Part shown: positions 1 through 9,988 of the stretch, in pieces | Numbering within the stretch: the stretch's first letter is position 1 | Layout: each line of letters starts with the position of its first letter | Source: Phycisphaerales bacterium | Lineage (GTDB): Bacteria > Planctomycetota > Phycisphaerae > UBA1845 | Direction of reading: 5' to 3' | DNA length: 64,000 nt | Assembly: GCA_020852275.1 (NCBI GenBank) | Contig: JADZBE010000017.1 | Location: 1-64,000, forward strand | The notes under the pieces: generated by a model | Databases searched by the model: none | What the model saw: only the letters and a program-made list of their open reading frames with translations | Told to the model about the DNA's origin: nothing | Program-made: the position numbers and the translations under genes

Positions 1-10
1 CTCCGTCCTA

Positions 11-589
11 TTGTATGCCATCACGCTGGCACTGAGCGTCAGCGTCGTGTTGTGGCTCGGCACGGCGGGAGGCTGGATGGGGGCGACGAACCTGACCACG
101 TGGGTGTTGCTGCTGAGCGAGCTGCGGACGCTCATCACCAGCCCGGGCTTCGGACTCTTCATGCTGTCCTACGTCGCCTGGGCGTGCGCGTCGCTGGGGG
201 CGCTGATGATCATTGCGGACTCGATGTTCCGTCACAACGTGCGCGCCGTCCACGCCCTGCGGGTCTGGACTTATGCCGTCGCCACCTATCCCGCGCTCGG
301 CGCCGTGCTGCTCGCCGCGGGCGTGGCGCTGCATTCGCAACGGCCTTCCCGGCTTCAGACGATTCCCGAGTTGTTCTTCTTCGCGGCGGCGGCGCTGGTG
401 GTCGTGGCCCTGACCGCGCGGTCCATCCGCATCGGCTACACGGATTACCTCCGCATCCCGCACGCCCGCGCCATCGCCTGGCTCACGCAGTTCATCGCTG
501 TGCTGTCCATGATGCTCGCGCAATTCCTGCTCCTGGGGGACGACGTGCGTCGCATGTACGGGCGCGCCATCATGTGGCTGGGCTGGTAG
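11..589 (+). CDS. hypothetical multi-pass membrane protein (may begin upstream of the window)
   Basis: Open frame with several hydrophobic segments; ends just before the AMMECR1 ORF. Confidence 0.6.
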   Translation: MYAITLALSVSVVLWLGTAGGWMGATNLTTWVLLLSELRTLITSPGFGLFMLSYVAWACASLGALMIIADSMFRHNVRAVHALRVWTYAVATYPALGAVLLAAGVALHSQRPSRLQTIPELFFFAAAALVVVALTARSIRIGYTDYLRIPHARAIAWLTQFIAVLSMMLAQFLLLGDDVRRMYGRAIMWLGW

Positions 590-785
590 CGTGCGAAGCT
601 TCCCCCCCGTCCGGGAAGGGATCGGGGCAAGGCTGAACTGCGCGGCAGGGCCGAATCCCGCAGCGTACATCGTGCTCCCGCCGCATCGAGTCCGCCGGAT
701 TGCGCCGGACGGTTCGAAAGGCGCCGGACGGCGCCGACCGCCAAGACCGGCCTCGGGTTCGCTCGACAGGCGGCGCGCAGGCATA

Positions 786-1403
786 ATGTCCCGCATGATC
801 AGCCCGTCGCAGGGCGCCGCGCTGGTGCGGCTGGCCCGAGCTACGATCGAGGAACGCCTCAGCGCGGCATCGCCCCATCCGCCCGCCGGGTCCTGTGATC
901 CGTTTTCCGCGTCCAGCGATCCGCGTGCGACGCCGATCGAGGGTCGATTCGGCGGAGCGTTCATCACGTTGCGCCGCGGCGAGCGGCTGCGCGGGTGCGT
1001 CGGGCAGATCGTCGAAACCTCGGACCTGACGGCCTGCGTCAAGCGTGCCGCCGCGGCGGTCCTGCACGATGACCGGTTTTCGTCGCATCCCGTCACTGCG
1101 GCGGAGCTGCCAACCCTTCGCATCGAAGTCTCCGTGCTCTCCCCGCCCACTCCCATGCGCACGTCGCAGGACATCACGCCGGGCGTACACGGCGTCATCA
1201 TCCACCGCGGCGGGCAGTCCGGATGCTTCCTGCCGAAGGTGGCGACGATGCAACGCTGGGACGCGGAGACGTTCCTCTCACAGTGCTGCGTGCAGAAGGC
1301 CGGCCTGCCGGCGGGCGCGTGGCGCGAGCCGCAGACGCGCGTTCTGCTTTTCACGGTTGAGGAGTTCCACGAATGCGAGGAGGACCGTGAACGCGTTGAG
1401 TGA
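786..1403 (+). CDS. AMMECR1-domain protein (AmmeMemoRadiSam system protein A type)
   Basis: FGGAFITLRRGERLRGCVGQI...SVLSPP...GVHGVIIHRGGQSGCFLPKVA is typical of AMMECR1; in-frame ATG at 786. Confidence 0.85.
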   Translation: MSRMISPSQGAALVRLARATIEERLSAASPHPPAGSCDPFSASSDPRATPIEGRFGGAFITLRRGERLRGCVGQIVETSDLTACVKRAAAAVLHDDRFSSHPVTAAELPTLRIEVSVLSPPTPMRTSQDITPGVHGVIIHRGGQSGCFLPKVATMQRWDAETFLSQCCVQKAGLPAGAWREPQTRVLLFTVEEFHECEEDRERVE

Positions 1404-1565
1404 GAGCTTCCGGCTGAGAGGCGCCGACTGCAAGCTGCGGACTGCTATCCGCGGGGTGCAAGCTGCCGGGTGCAAGCTGCGAACTGCGGGTCAGCGAGGT
1501 CGAGGCGCATGGTGGAGTGGACGCTCGACGCGGGGTATCGCTCGCCGGCGCCACGATCGCGGCAC

Positions 1566-1639
1566 TGCGCCCGGCAGGATTCGAACCTGCGACCCCCGGT
1601 TTAGGAAACCGGTGCTCTATCCAACTGAGCTACGAGCGC
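1566..1639 (-). tRNA. tRNA-Arg (anticodon CCT)
   Basis: Minus strand GCGCTCGTAGCTCAGTTGGATAGAGCACCGGTTTCCTAAACCGGGGGTCGCAGGTTCGAATCCTGCCGGGCGC folds as a cloverleaf; anticodon loop TTCCTAA gives CCT. Confidence 0.95.
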
Positions 1640-1794
1640 GATCCCCGGCAATTCCCGCCCGATCAGCTTATGAGCCGGCCGTGCGGGAGTCAAAGAACGA
1701 GCCGCCGAAGCCTCATGACACCGCCGGATGAGAGCGCCGCGTCGCACGGGTCCGCGGCAGCGTGGGGCTGAAACTCGGCTTCCCGATGGGCGGC

Positions 1795-3282
1795 TCATGC
1801 GAGCACGAGTTGATCGAAACGAGCGCGGGCCTCAGCCCAGCACGGCTTCGCGGTCGGCTCGAAGACGTGCACCCGCGTCGAGGCTCGGACGATTTCGCGG
1901 AGATCCGCGAGGGTCGCCAGCCGTCCATCCCCCCATGCCTGGAGGAGCGCGTTGCCCAGCGCCGTGGCCTCGACCGGTCCTGCGTGGACGGGCCGGCTGC
2001 TGATGTCGGCAATCAGTTGACACAACAGCGCGTTCGCCGCGCCGCCGCCGACGACGTGGACCACGCGGATCGCCCGCCCCGTCAGCCGCTGCAGCCGCGC
2101 GAGCCCCCAGCCGATTTTCAGCGCCACGCTCTCCAGCGCACAGCGCACCATCGCGCCGGCGCTTTCCGGCTGCGGCTGACCGGTTTCCCTGCAGAATTCG
2201 CGGATTCTGGCGGGCATGTCGCCGAAGGACGCGAACCGGGGGTCGTCGGGATCCACGTGGCAGAACGCCTCCGGCGCCGCTTCAGCGAGGCGCGTCAGTT
2301 CGTCGAACGTGTGCGCCGCCGTTCCTCCCGCGGCGTTCCATGCGCGCTGACACTCCTGCACGAGCCAAAGCCCCGTTACGTTCCGCAGCAGGCGGATCGT
2401 GCCGTCCGCGCCCAGTTCATGCGTCACGCCTGCGTCGAGCGCTTCCTTCGAGCATGGTGCTGTGCGCGTCTCGACGCCGACCAGCGACCATGTCCCGGCG
2501 CTGACGTAAGCCCAGTCGTCGCCCGCGGCGGGAATGGCCGCCACCGCGCACGCCGTGTCATGCCCCGCCGGGCAGAAGACGGCGGCGCCGGCGCATCCGG
2601 TCTCCTCGACGAGTTCACTTCGCAGCTCGCCGATGCGCGACGCGCAGTCGCGCACCTCCGGGAACATCTCCGGGCGCAGCCCCATGCCTTCGATCACGTC
2701 GTTCGCCCACGTGCGCGTGCGGGGATCGAGCATTTGCGACGTGCTGGCGATGCTGACGTCCGTGCGCCGTGCGCCCGTCAGCCAGTAGTTGAGCAGGTCG
2801 GGCATGAACAGCAGCATGGCCGCCCGCTCAAGCCGTCCGCCGCCCGCCGACTGCTCGGCCTGCAGTTGATACAGGGTGTTGAGGGGCATGAACTGGATGC
2901 CTGTTCGCGCGTAGATGTGCTGGCGCGGAACCCGCTGGAACGCAAGCTCCATCATGCCGGATGTCCGACCGTCGCGGTAGTGATAGGGCAGGCCGACCAG
3001 ATCGCCGCTCGCATCGAGCAGCCCGTAGTCGACGCCCCACGTGTCCACGCCGATGCCGCTCAGCCGGTGATCGACAGCGGCCTTGCCGATGCCGAGTTTG
3101 ATCTGCTCCAGGAGCGACGCGACGTTCCAATGCAAGTGGTCGAGGATGCGGACCGGCCCGTTGGGGAAGCGATGCACCTCGCGCAGCTCGACGCGCTGCC
3201 CGTCAAACGCGGCGAGCACGGCGCGGCCGGAAGAGGCGCCGAGGTCGCAGGCCAGGTAGTTCGCTGTCGCGCGCGTCGTCAT
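1795..3282 (-). CDS. rhaB: rhamnulokinase (FGGY family)
   Basis: LACDLGASSGRAVLAAFDG, GVDTWGVDYGLLD, PAGHDTACAVAAIPA, VVGGGAANALLCQLIADISSRPV motifs. Confidence 0.87.
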   Translation of the reverse strand: MTTRATANYLACDLGASSGRAVLAAFDGQRVELREVHRFPNGPVRILDHLHWNVASLLEQIKLGIGKAAVDHRLSGIGVDTWGVDYGLLDASGDLVGLPYHYRDGRTSGMMELAFQRVPRQHIYARTGIQFMPLNTLYQLQAEQSAGGGRLERAAMLLFMPDLLNYWLTGARRTDVSIASTSQMLDPRTRTWANDVIEGMGLRPEMFPEVRDCASRIGELRSELVEETGCAGAAVFCPAGHDTACAVAAIPAAGDDWAYVSAGTWSLVGVETRTAPCSKEALDAGVTHELGADGTIRLLRNVTGLWLVQECQRAWNAAGGTAAHTFDELTRLAEAAPEAFCHVDPDDPRFASFGDMPARIREFCRETGQPQPESAGAMVRCALESVALKIGWGLARLQRLTGRAIRVVHVVGGGAANALLCQLIADISSRPVHAGPVEATALGNALLQAWGDGRLATLADLREIVRASTRVHVFEPTAKPCWAEARARFDQLVLA

Positions 3283-3697
3283 GAGCAGCCGCGATGGTAG
3301 CCGTCCGCGGCGCGCGGGTCACGCGCCAGGACAAGCCGGAAGGAGCTGCATGCGCGCACGCGTGCCCAATGGAGGCACCCCGAAGGGAAACGGGGTGACA
3401 CGTCCTGGCGGGCTCGCCTGGCCGTGGCGAGCGGCGCAGGACCATGGCCAACGGAGTACCGTTGACCATGCCATCCGCTCTCCGGAACCCGTTCGCGTTC
3501 AGCGAAGAGTTACCGAGCAAGAGGACGCCGCGAGGCAGGCAGCGCGAGCGCGTGCAACCGGTTGGCGCTCGCCGGGCAGCGGGATAGGCTGAGGGTGGTG
3601 GCTTGCGCTGAGACCTTCCCCGGCCGCTTTCTGGGGGGCAAGGAAGGTCGATGCCGCTCGCCCCTTGAATCCGTCGGCTTGCATCTGGAGAGGCATC

Positions 3698-4936
3698 ATG
3701 CTGGAAGTTCGACCGTTTCGCGCCTGGCGTTACGACTTCGCTCGGCACCCTGACATCTCGGCGCTGATTGCGCCGCCTTACGACGTGCTCGACCAGGCGG
3801 ACAAGGACGCGCTGCTGGGCAAGTCCGACCGCAACATCGTCGCCGTGGACCTGCCGCACGTTCCGCCGAAGTCGGCCGGTCCTGCCACGGCGTACACGGC
3901 GGCGGCGGAGCGGCTGAAGGCGTGGCAGCGCGAGGGAATTCTGCAGCGCGAGGCGCAGCCGGCCATCTATCTGTATCACCAGAACTTCGCGCACGAAGGG
4001 CGAAGCTACACGCGCAAGATGTTCATCGCGGTGCTGCGGCTCGTGCCGTTCTCCGAGGGCCGTGTCCTGCCGCACGAGGAGACCTTTGGCGGTCCAAAGG
4101 AGGACCGCCTGGCGCTGATGAAGGCGACGGCGTGCAATCTCTCGCCGATCTTCGGGCTGTACTCGGACCCGCGGGGCGAGGTCGATTCAGGCTTTGCTGA
4201 GATGGCCCGACGCTCGCCGGACGCGCGGGGATCGCTGGACGGCGTAGAGAACCGCTTGTGGATCATCACCGACGCCGGCGTCGTTGGTGCCGTCACGGGC
4301 GCGATGACCCAGCGCAAGGTCTTCATCGCCGACGGGCACCACCGCTACGGCACGGCGATGATGTATCGCGACGCGGTGATCCGCGAGAAGGGAGCGCTGG
4401 ACCGCGAGCATCCCGCGAACTTCATCATGTTCGTGCTCGCGTCGATGGACGATCCCGGCTGCCTGATTCTTCCGTACAACCGCGTGCTGGCGAAGATCAA
4501 CGCGGCCGCACTGCTGGCGGCGTGGGGCGGGCGCGTTGAGCCGTGCGACGAAAAGACCGCGGACGTGAGGTTATTCGAGGGTTCCAGCGGCAAGACGACG
4601 TGTGTTCGCTTTGCGCAGCGGGCGCTGCTGGACCGGCTGGCCGCGGATCACGGTCCGGCGTGGCGGAAGCTGGACGTGGCGTACCTTCACCGCGTGCTGA
4701 TCGACGACGCGCTGCACGCCCAGCGCGGGAAGGACGACCCGAAGGTGCATTACGTCAAGTCGGTCGAGGCGGCGAAGGAGACCGCCCGCGCCGAGCAGGG
4801 CACAGCACTGCTGCTCAATGCCACGCCGATGGCACACCTCAAGGCGGTCAGCGAGGCCGGCGAGCTGATGCCGCAGAAGAGCACGTACTTCCACCCCAAG
4901 CTGGCGACGGGGATGACGATCAATCCGCTTGAATGA
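3698..4936 (+). CDS. DUF1015 family protein
   Basis: MLEVRPFRAWRYD...SALIAPPYDVL, IADGHHRYGTAMMYRD. Confidence 0.9.
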   Translation: MLEVRPFRAWRYDFARHPDISALIAPPYDVLDQADKDALLGKSDRNIVAVDLPHVPPKSAGPATAYTAAAERLKAWQREGILQREAQPAIYLYHQNFAHEGRSYTRKMFIAVLRLVPFSEGRVLPHEETFGGPKEDRLALMKATACNLSPIFGLYSDPRGEVDSGFAEMARRSPDARGSLDGVENRLWIITDAGVVGAVTGAMTQRKVFIADGHHRYGTAMMYRDAVIREKGALDREHPANFIMFVLASMDDPGCLILPYNRVLAKINAAALLAAWGGRVEPCDEKTADVRLFEGSSGKTTCVRFAQRALLDRLAADHGPAWRKLDVAYLHRVLIDDALHAQRGKDDPKVHYVKSVEAAKETARAEQGTALLLNATPMAHLKAVSEAGELMPQKSTYFHPKLATGMTINPLE

Positions 4937-4943
4937 GAGGCGC

Positions 4944-5816
4944 ATGAGGACGTTGAACCGCTCCTGGAACCGTTCCGCACGGCGCTTGGGCCTCGGCGTT
5001 GTGTTGAGCAGCGCGCTGGCGTGCGGCTGCGGTGTGGGCACGCGCGATCTGCCGGAGCTGACGACGGAGCAGACGCTGCAGCGCGAGGCGTATGACGACC
5101 GCGACTGGGCGCTGGCGCTGGCGGAAAACGTCGTGGACGGGCGCGTAAACTACGCGCACCTTGCGGCGCACCCGGAGCCGCTGTGGCGGTATCTGACGTT
5201 GATCGAGCACGTCGGACCGCAGACGAAACCGGACCAGTTCCCCTCGCGCGGGCACGCGCTGGCGTATTATGTCAACGCCTACAATGCGTGCGCGATGCGC
5301 GCCGTGCTCCAGGAGCATGTGCCGGATTCCATGTACCGCACCGATGTCGCGCCGTTCGAGCAGCGCTACACGTTCCTCGTGGATGGGCGACGGCGCACGC
5401 CGGGGGAGCTGCGAGAGCTGGCGCAAAAGGCCGCCGGCATTGACGTGCGCGTGGAGTTCTGCTTCTGCGAGCCGGCGCTGGGAGGCGTGCCCGTGACCGG
5501 CGAGCCGCTCCGCTTCGACGGGTTGGAGCAGCAGCTTGAGCGCATCGCTCGCGCAGCGCTGAACGGCGATCAGATGCTTCACGTCGATCAGGCCGGCGAT
5601 CGGCTGATGGTGGCCCTGTGGATGTTTGACGAGCGGGACCGTTTTGTCGAATGGTACCGGCGGCGGATGAATGCGCCCCAGGGCACGTTCGCCAACGCGC
5701 TCCATGCGCTCGGCGACGAGAGGTGCCGCCAAAAGCTCGCCACGGCCGTCGGCTACCGGCTTGCCCCCATTCCGTTTGATCGACGGCTGAATCGGCTTGA
5801 AACCGCCTCGCCGTGA
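4944..5816 (+). CDS. DUF547 domain lipoprotein/secreted protein
   Basis: YVNAYNACAMRAVL, VEFCFCEPALGGVPV; signal with Cys-rich lipobox-like ACGCG. Confidence 0.83.
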   Translation: MRTLNRSWNRSARRLGLGVVLSSALACGCGVGTRDLPELTTEQTLQREAYDDRDWALALAENVVDGRVNYAHLAAHPEPLWRYLTLIEHVGPQTKPDQFPSRGHALAYYVNAYNACAMRAVLQEHVPDSMYRTDVAPFEQRYTFLVDGRRRTPGELRELAQKAAGIDVRVEFCFCEPALGGVPVTGEPLRFDGLEQQLERIARAALNGDQMLHVDQAGDRLMVALWMFDERDRFVEWYRRRMNAPQGTFANALHALGDERCRQKLATAVGYRLAPIPFDRRLNRLETASP

Positions 5817-6062
5817 CCGGCTCGACCCCTGCGTAGCCGGCGGGCGCCCATGTCGGCTGCCTCGACTCCCTGTCGGTCGGCAGCGGTTGAAGTCGTCTCG
5901 TTGAGACTCAAGTCGGGTGGGCTGCGTCGATGCCAGTTTGCATGGGTTTCGCAGCCGCGAACCCGTGGGTCTTGCGAGCGTGCTCGGGTCGCTCACTCCC
6001 GGCGAACTGAGATGTGCGCCGGATACAGCCATGTGCACAGGCTGGAAACCGCCGCCGCCGGC

Positions 6063-6551
6063 TCAGAGCAAGTCGTGGAAGTCGAGCCGATCCGTAGTCG
6101 TATCCAGCAGCGCGATGCTCGGCGGCGAAGCCCGATGAAGCGCGCCGGGGTTGATGATGCGGCAGGTTCCCCGGCGCTCGTCGCGTCTCGTGTGCGTGTG
6201 GCCGTGGCAGACGTAGTCGAACAGCGGGGCGGCGCCGAGGCGCTCAAAGGCCGGCTCATGCCCGTGCATGACGGCGAAGCGTTTGCCGTCCAGCTCGAAC
6301 GTCAGCGGCGATTCGCGCGGCAACGTCAGCCCTAGCGAGCGGATCAGCGCACGTAACGCCGGCGTCGGGTCGTCGCTGTTGCCCCAGACGAACCAAACCT
6401 CGCGCCCGGCAAGCGCCTCGAACACCGGCTCATCGCCGACGTCGCCGCAGTGGATGAGCGACTGCGCGCCGTGCGCGTCAAACCAGGCCAGCGCGCGCGC
6501 CACGCGGGTGACGTTGCCGTGGCTGTCTGACAAGATCCCGACAAGCATCAC
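6063..6551 (-). CDS. YfcE/MJ0936-type metallophosphoesterase
   Basis: VGILSDSHGNVTRV, LIHCGDVGD, VWGNSD, MHGHE, CHGHTHTRRDE metal-binding motifs. Confidence 0.92.
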   Translation of the reverse strand: MMLVGILSDSHGNVTRVARALAWFDAHGAQSLIHCGDVGDEPVFEALAGREVWFVWGNSDDPTPALRALIRSLGLTLPRESPLTFELDGKRFAVMHGHEPAFERLGAAPLFDYVCHGHTHTRRDERRGTCRIINPGALHRASPPSIALLDTTTDRLDFHDLL

Positions 6552-6868
6552 TTCTTTCCCTGTACTCCAACGTCAGCGCAAGCGCTGGCGAGCCGTGTGG
6601 TCGCGTCGCACCTCATGCGATTTTCACAGCCGCATCCCGGCGCGACAACGGGTATTCCCCTGAGAAGCTCGCAAATCGGGTATGAAACGGTCCACACGCT
6701 GCCGGGTTCAGCGACCCGGGGCAGACTTCACGTCGTCCGCGCTATCATCGGTTGAGGCGGGCCGGCGTCTGGAACGACGGTCGCGGTTTGCCCGCGACCG
6801 ATATTCAGAGTAGAATAGACTGTCGGCGGCGCGTAGGCCGTCCATCCCCTTGCGGGAGCTTGCAGGTC

Positions 6869-8197
6869 ATGAATGATTGGCTCGATGCCGAACAGCGCGT
6901 CGAACGGGCGCAGCAGCTCACCGAGGCGCACCGCTGGGAGGACGCTTTGGCGGAGCTGGACGCCGCCATCGAGATCAATCCCAACAACGCCCCCTGGCAC
7001 GCGCACCGCGGGTTTCTGCTTCAGCAGATGGACCGCAGCGAGGACGCCGCCGATGCCTTCCAGCAAAGCCTCGACCTGGAGCCGGCCGAGAAAGAAGTGC
7101 TCCTCGCCCTGGGCACCACGCAGATGGGGCTGGAGCGGTTTCCGCAGGCGCTGAAGACCTTCGAGCAACTCGCCACGGTGGACCGCGACTGCGAAGAGGC
7201 CTACTGCCACCGCATCGCCATCTACGCCGAGCTTGGGCGGCACGAGCAGGCCGAGGAGATGTTCTACCTCGCGCAGCAGCTCGGCGACCAGTGCCCGAAC
7301 TGCTACTTTCACATCGGCTGTTCGCTGGCGATCCGAGGCAAGTACGATCATGCGGTGCGCTGCTGGACGCGCGTGCTGCAGATCGAGCCGGACTACCCGG
7401 GCGTGCACACGCGGATCGCGCGCGCTTACCGGGCACAGTCGCGGCATGACGCGGCACGAGAGGAATACCTCGAAGAAATCCGCTCGGATCCGGGCGATAC
7501 GGACCTGCTGATCGAGTTCGCGGAAGCCGAGTACGAAGCCGGCCACGTGGACGAAGCCGTCGCCAAACTCAATCAGGTGCTGGAGCTGGACCCGGAGGAA
7601 ACCAAGGCCTACGTGCTGCTGGGCGGCATCTACTTCGAGACGGAGCGCTACAGCCAGGCCGTCCGCTGCTTCCACCGCGCCATGAGCCTGGACGACAAGT
7701 TCCCCGGCTTGCACGGGCACATCGGTCGCACGCTGTACCAGCTCGGCAAGCACAAGTCCGCGGCCAAGCATTTGCGCATGGCGCTGAAGGCGCAGCCCAA
7801 GGACAAGTCCATCCTGGCTTGCCTGGCGAGTTGTCACTTCTCGCTCGAGCAGTTCGAGCAGGCCGCGACGACTTACCAGCGGCTGCTTGCCATCGACAAC
7901 AACCTCGTGCCCGTACACCTGAATCTGGCGATCTGCCAGTACCGGCTCGGACGCCACGAGGCCGGGCTGGGGCATTGCCTCCAGGCGATCGACTTGGACA
8001 AGTCCGCCGCCGCCGCTCGCCGCTTCGCGGCGCTGGGCTACATGCAGCTTGGCCGCTGGCGCGAGGCGCGAAAAATGCTCCGCTCTGCGATCAGCGCAGA
8101 TCCTGCGGACGCCACCTTGCGCAGGCTCGCCCGGCGCATGTGGTTGTACCGCATTCGCTCCTTGCTGAGCCGCGCCGCACATCGGTTAACAAAGTAA
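6869..8197 (+). CDS. tetratricopeptide-repeat protein
   Basis: Serial 34-aa TPR units (AIEINPNNAPWHAHRGFLLQQMDRSEDAADAFQQSLDLEP...). Confidence 0.9.
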   Translation: MNDWLDAEQRVERAQQLTEAHRWEDALAELDAAIEINPNNAPWHAHRGFLLQQMDRSEDAADAFQQSLDLEPAEKEVLLALGTTQMGLERFPQALKTFEQLATVDRDCEEAYCHRIAIYAELGRHEQAEEMFYLAQQLGDQCPNCYFHIGCSLAIRGKYDHAVRCWTRVLQIEPDYPGVHTRIARAYRAQSRHDAAREEYLEEIRSDPGDTDLLIEFAEAEYEAGHVDEAVAKLNQVLELDPEETKAYVLLGGIYFETERYSQAVRCFHRAMSLDDKFPGLHGHIGRTLYQLGKHKSAAKHLRMALKAQPKDKSILACLASCHFSLEQFEQAATTYQRLLAIDNNLVPVHLNLAICQYRLGRHEAGLGHCLQAIDLDKSAAAARRFAALGYMQLGRWREARKMLRSAISADPADATLRRLARRMWLYRIRSLLSRAAHRLTK

Positions 8198-8459
8198 GGG
8201 TTTACATAGTAAAGCCTCATGGCCTTCTGACCTGCTCAGATTCCACAGCCCCGGCATTGGGCGAGTCGTTCAGGGGTCTTCGGGCGTTCGGCCTCGTCCG
8301 CCTGCTTTCGCATCCCGGACATCTGTGTTCATGTACCATTAGCGGGGGATTGGGGCTTGGCGCTATGCGGCGGGGCCGCCCGCCTCGGGTTGCGGACTGT
8401 CTGTGAGGCTGCGAAGCTCCGCTGCTTCGACGGATCGAACATCGAAAGTCGTAGAAGGA

Positions 8460-9701
8460 ATGAGTTCAACTGCCATGTTGCATCGAATGTCGCATCGTGT
8501 TTGGCGCGGGGTCTGGGTTGCGGTCGTGATGACGGCAGCGGCGGGATGGGCGCAGGCCCAGTCCGGTTCAAGCGCGCCGCCGGCGCCGAAGCCAGCCGCC
8601 CCCGCGAAAACCCCCGAAGACGTCATGATGGGACTGGACCGGATTCTGGACCAGATCGCCAAGAATTTGACGCTGCGCTACAACCTCAATGAGCGGCAGG
8701 CGGACTTCACACGGGACATGCTGCACACGCGCGTCAAGAAGTTCTTGGAGGACCATCACAAGGAAGCGTGGCCCGCGCTGCGCGAGCTGATGCACTACCA
8801 GATGAACGCGGAGACGCCGCCGGCCGACGCCGCCAAACGCCTCGCCGAAGCGGCCATCCCGCTCTACGACGAAGCGAAAAAGGCCATCCGTGAAGGCAAC
8901 GAAGCCTGGCGGCAGCAGCTCAGCGATGAGCAGCGCAAGATGCACGACTTCGACCTCAAGGAAATGGAAAAGCAGTTCACGGAGGTCGAAGGCAACCTGA
9001 ACCACTGGAAAGAAGGCCAGCCCGGCAGCGGCAGCCTTTTCCCGGCTCCTCCAAAGGGCAAGGATCCCAATCAACCGGGCACACCGCCGAAGCCGCCGGT
9101 GGACAAGGTCGGACCGGCCGTCGAGGGGATGCCCAAGGATGCGTTTACTGCCTACGTGGATGAGTTCATCAAGACCTGCCAGCTTGACGCCGGCCAGACG
9201 ACCACCGCGAAGGACATCCTTCGTGAGACGCTCGTCAAGGTCGAGAACTACAACCAGCAGCACAAGGCCGAATTCGCGAAGCTGGCGGAGGATCTCCGCA
9301 AGGCCATGATCGAAGGCGACACGAAGAAGCAGGAGACGCTGGATAAGGCTCAAAAGACGTTGGATGAGCCGATCCAGGGTTTCTTCGACGAGCTGGTGGC
9401 CCGGCTGGTCGGCACGCTTCGCGCGGAGCAGAAGGAGATCTTCAACCGCACGATGGCCTCGCATAAGCCCGTCGCGCCGGCCAAGAAATCTGAGCAGACC
9501 CAGCCCCAGAAGCCTGATGCCGCCCCGGCACAACCCGCCTCGAAAGCCGATCCCGCCAACCCCGACGCGCCCAAACCGGCGCCTCCGGCCGCGGAACCGG
9601 AGAAAACCGACACGCCTCCGCCGGTTTCCGAGAGCAACGCCAAGACGGGTGAAGAGAAGAAGGGCGACGGCAAGTCGGGCAAGAAGAAGAAGGACAAGTA
9701 G
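8460..9701 (+). CDS. secreted hypothetical protein with Pro/Ala/Lys-rich tail
   Basis: N-terminal signal peptide-like segment ending AQAQ; charged helical body. Confidence 0.6.
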   Translation: MSSTAMLHRMSHRVWRGVWVAVVMTAAAGWAQAQSGSSAPPAPKPAAPAKTPEDVMMGLDRILDQIAKNLTLRYNLNERQADFTRDMLHTRVKKFLEDHHKEAWPALRELMHYQMNAETPPADAAKRLAEAAIPLYDEAKKAIREGNEAWRQQLSDEQRKMHDFDLKEMEKQFTEVEGNLNHWKEGQPGSGSLFPAPPKGKDPNQPGTPPKPPVDKVGPAVEGMPKDAFTAYVDEFIKTCQLDAGQTTTAKDILRETLVKVENYNQQHKAEFAKLAEDLRKAMIEGDTKKQETLDKAQKTLDEPIQGFFDELVARLVGTLRAEQKEIFNRTMASHKPVAPAKKSEQTQPQKPDAAPAQPASKADPANPDAPKPAPPAAEPEKTDTPPPVSESNAKTGEEKKGDGKSGKKKKDK

Positions 9702-9844
9702 CGACTGCCGCCGCTCCCCTCCACGCACAAATCGGCGCATACAGACGGGCTGCCGCTTGCCTGACAGCAGTGGGGGGACTCGAAACTGGGCAAGGGGTCC
9801 GTCACCCCCGCGCAGACGGGGGTCGGGTGTGCCCAAGATGAGCG

Positions 9845-9965
9845 TTTGGATTCGTGCCCCTTGGCAAGCTCCCGGCTGGATTCCCGCGTGCGCAGGAATG
9901 ACGAAGCTGGATTCCCGCCTGCGCGAGAATGACGAGGCTGGATTCCCGCCTGCCGGGAATGACGA
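9845..9965 (+). repeat. three tandem copies of a dispersed palindromic repeat (GGATTCCCGCCTGCGCGGGAATGACGA type)
   Basis: GGATTCCCGCGTGCGCAGGAATGACGA / GGATTCCCGCCTGCGCGAGAATGACGA / GGATTCCCGCCTGCCGGGAATGACGA; related copies near 21098-21122, 52426-52475 and a variant near 61430. Confidence 0.85.
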
Positions 9966-9988
9966 GCGGCGCCATTCACCGCGGACTG

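Noticed and set aside
8-1354. Long minus-strand ORF antisense to AMMECR1
   Set aside because: High-GC shadow frame with low-complexity Arg/Pro/His composition, overlapping a recognisable gene; the same applies to 1762..3300, 6728..8182, 8568..10385, 9929..11899, 16678..18171, 19156..20226, 43055..44095, 53121..54359, 55010..56428 and 57629..58897.
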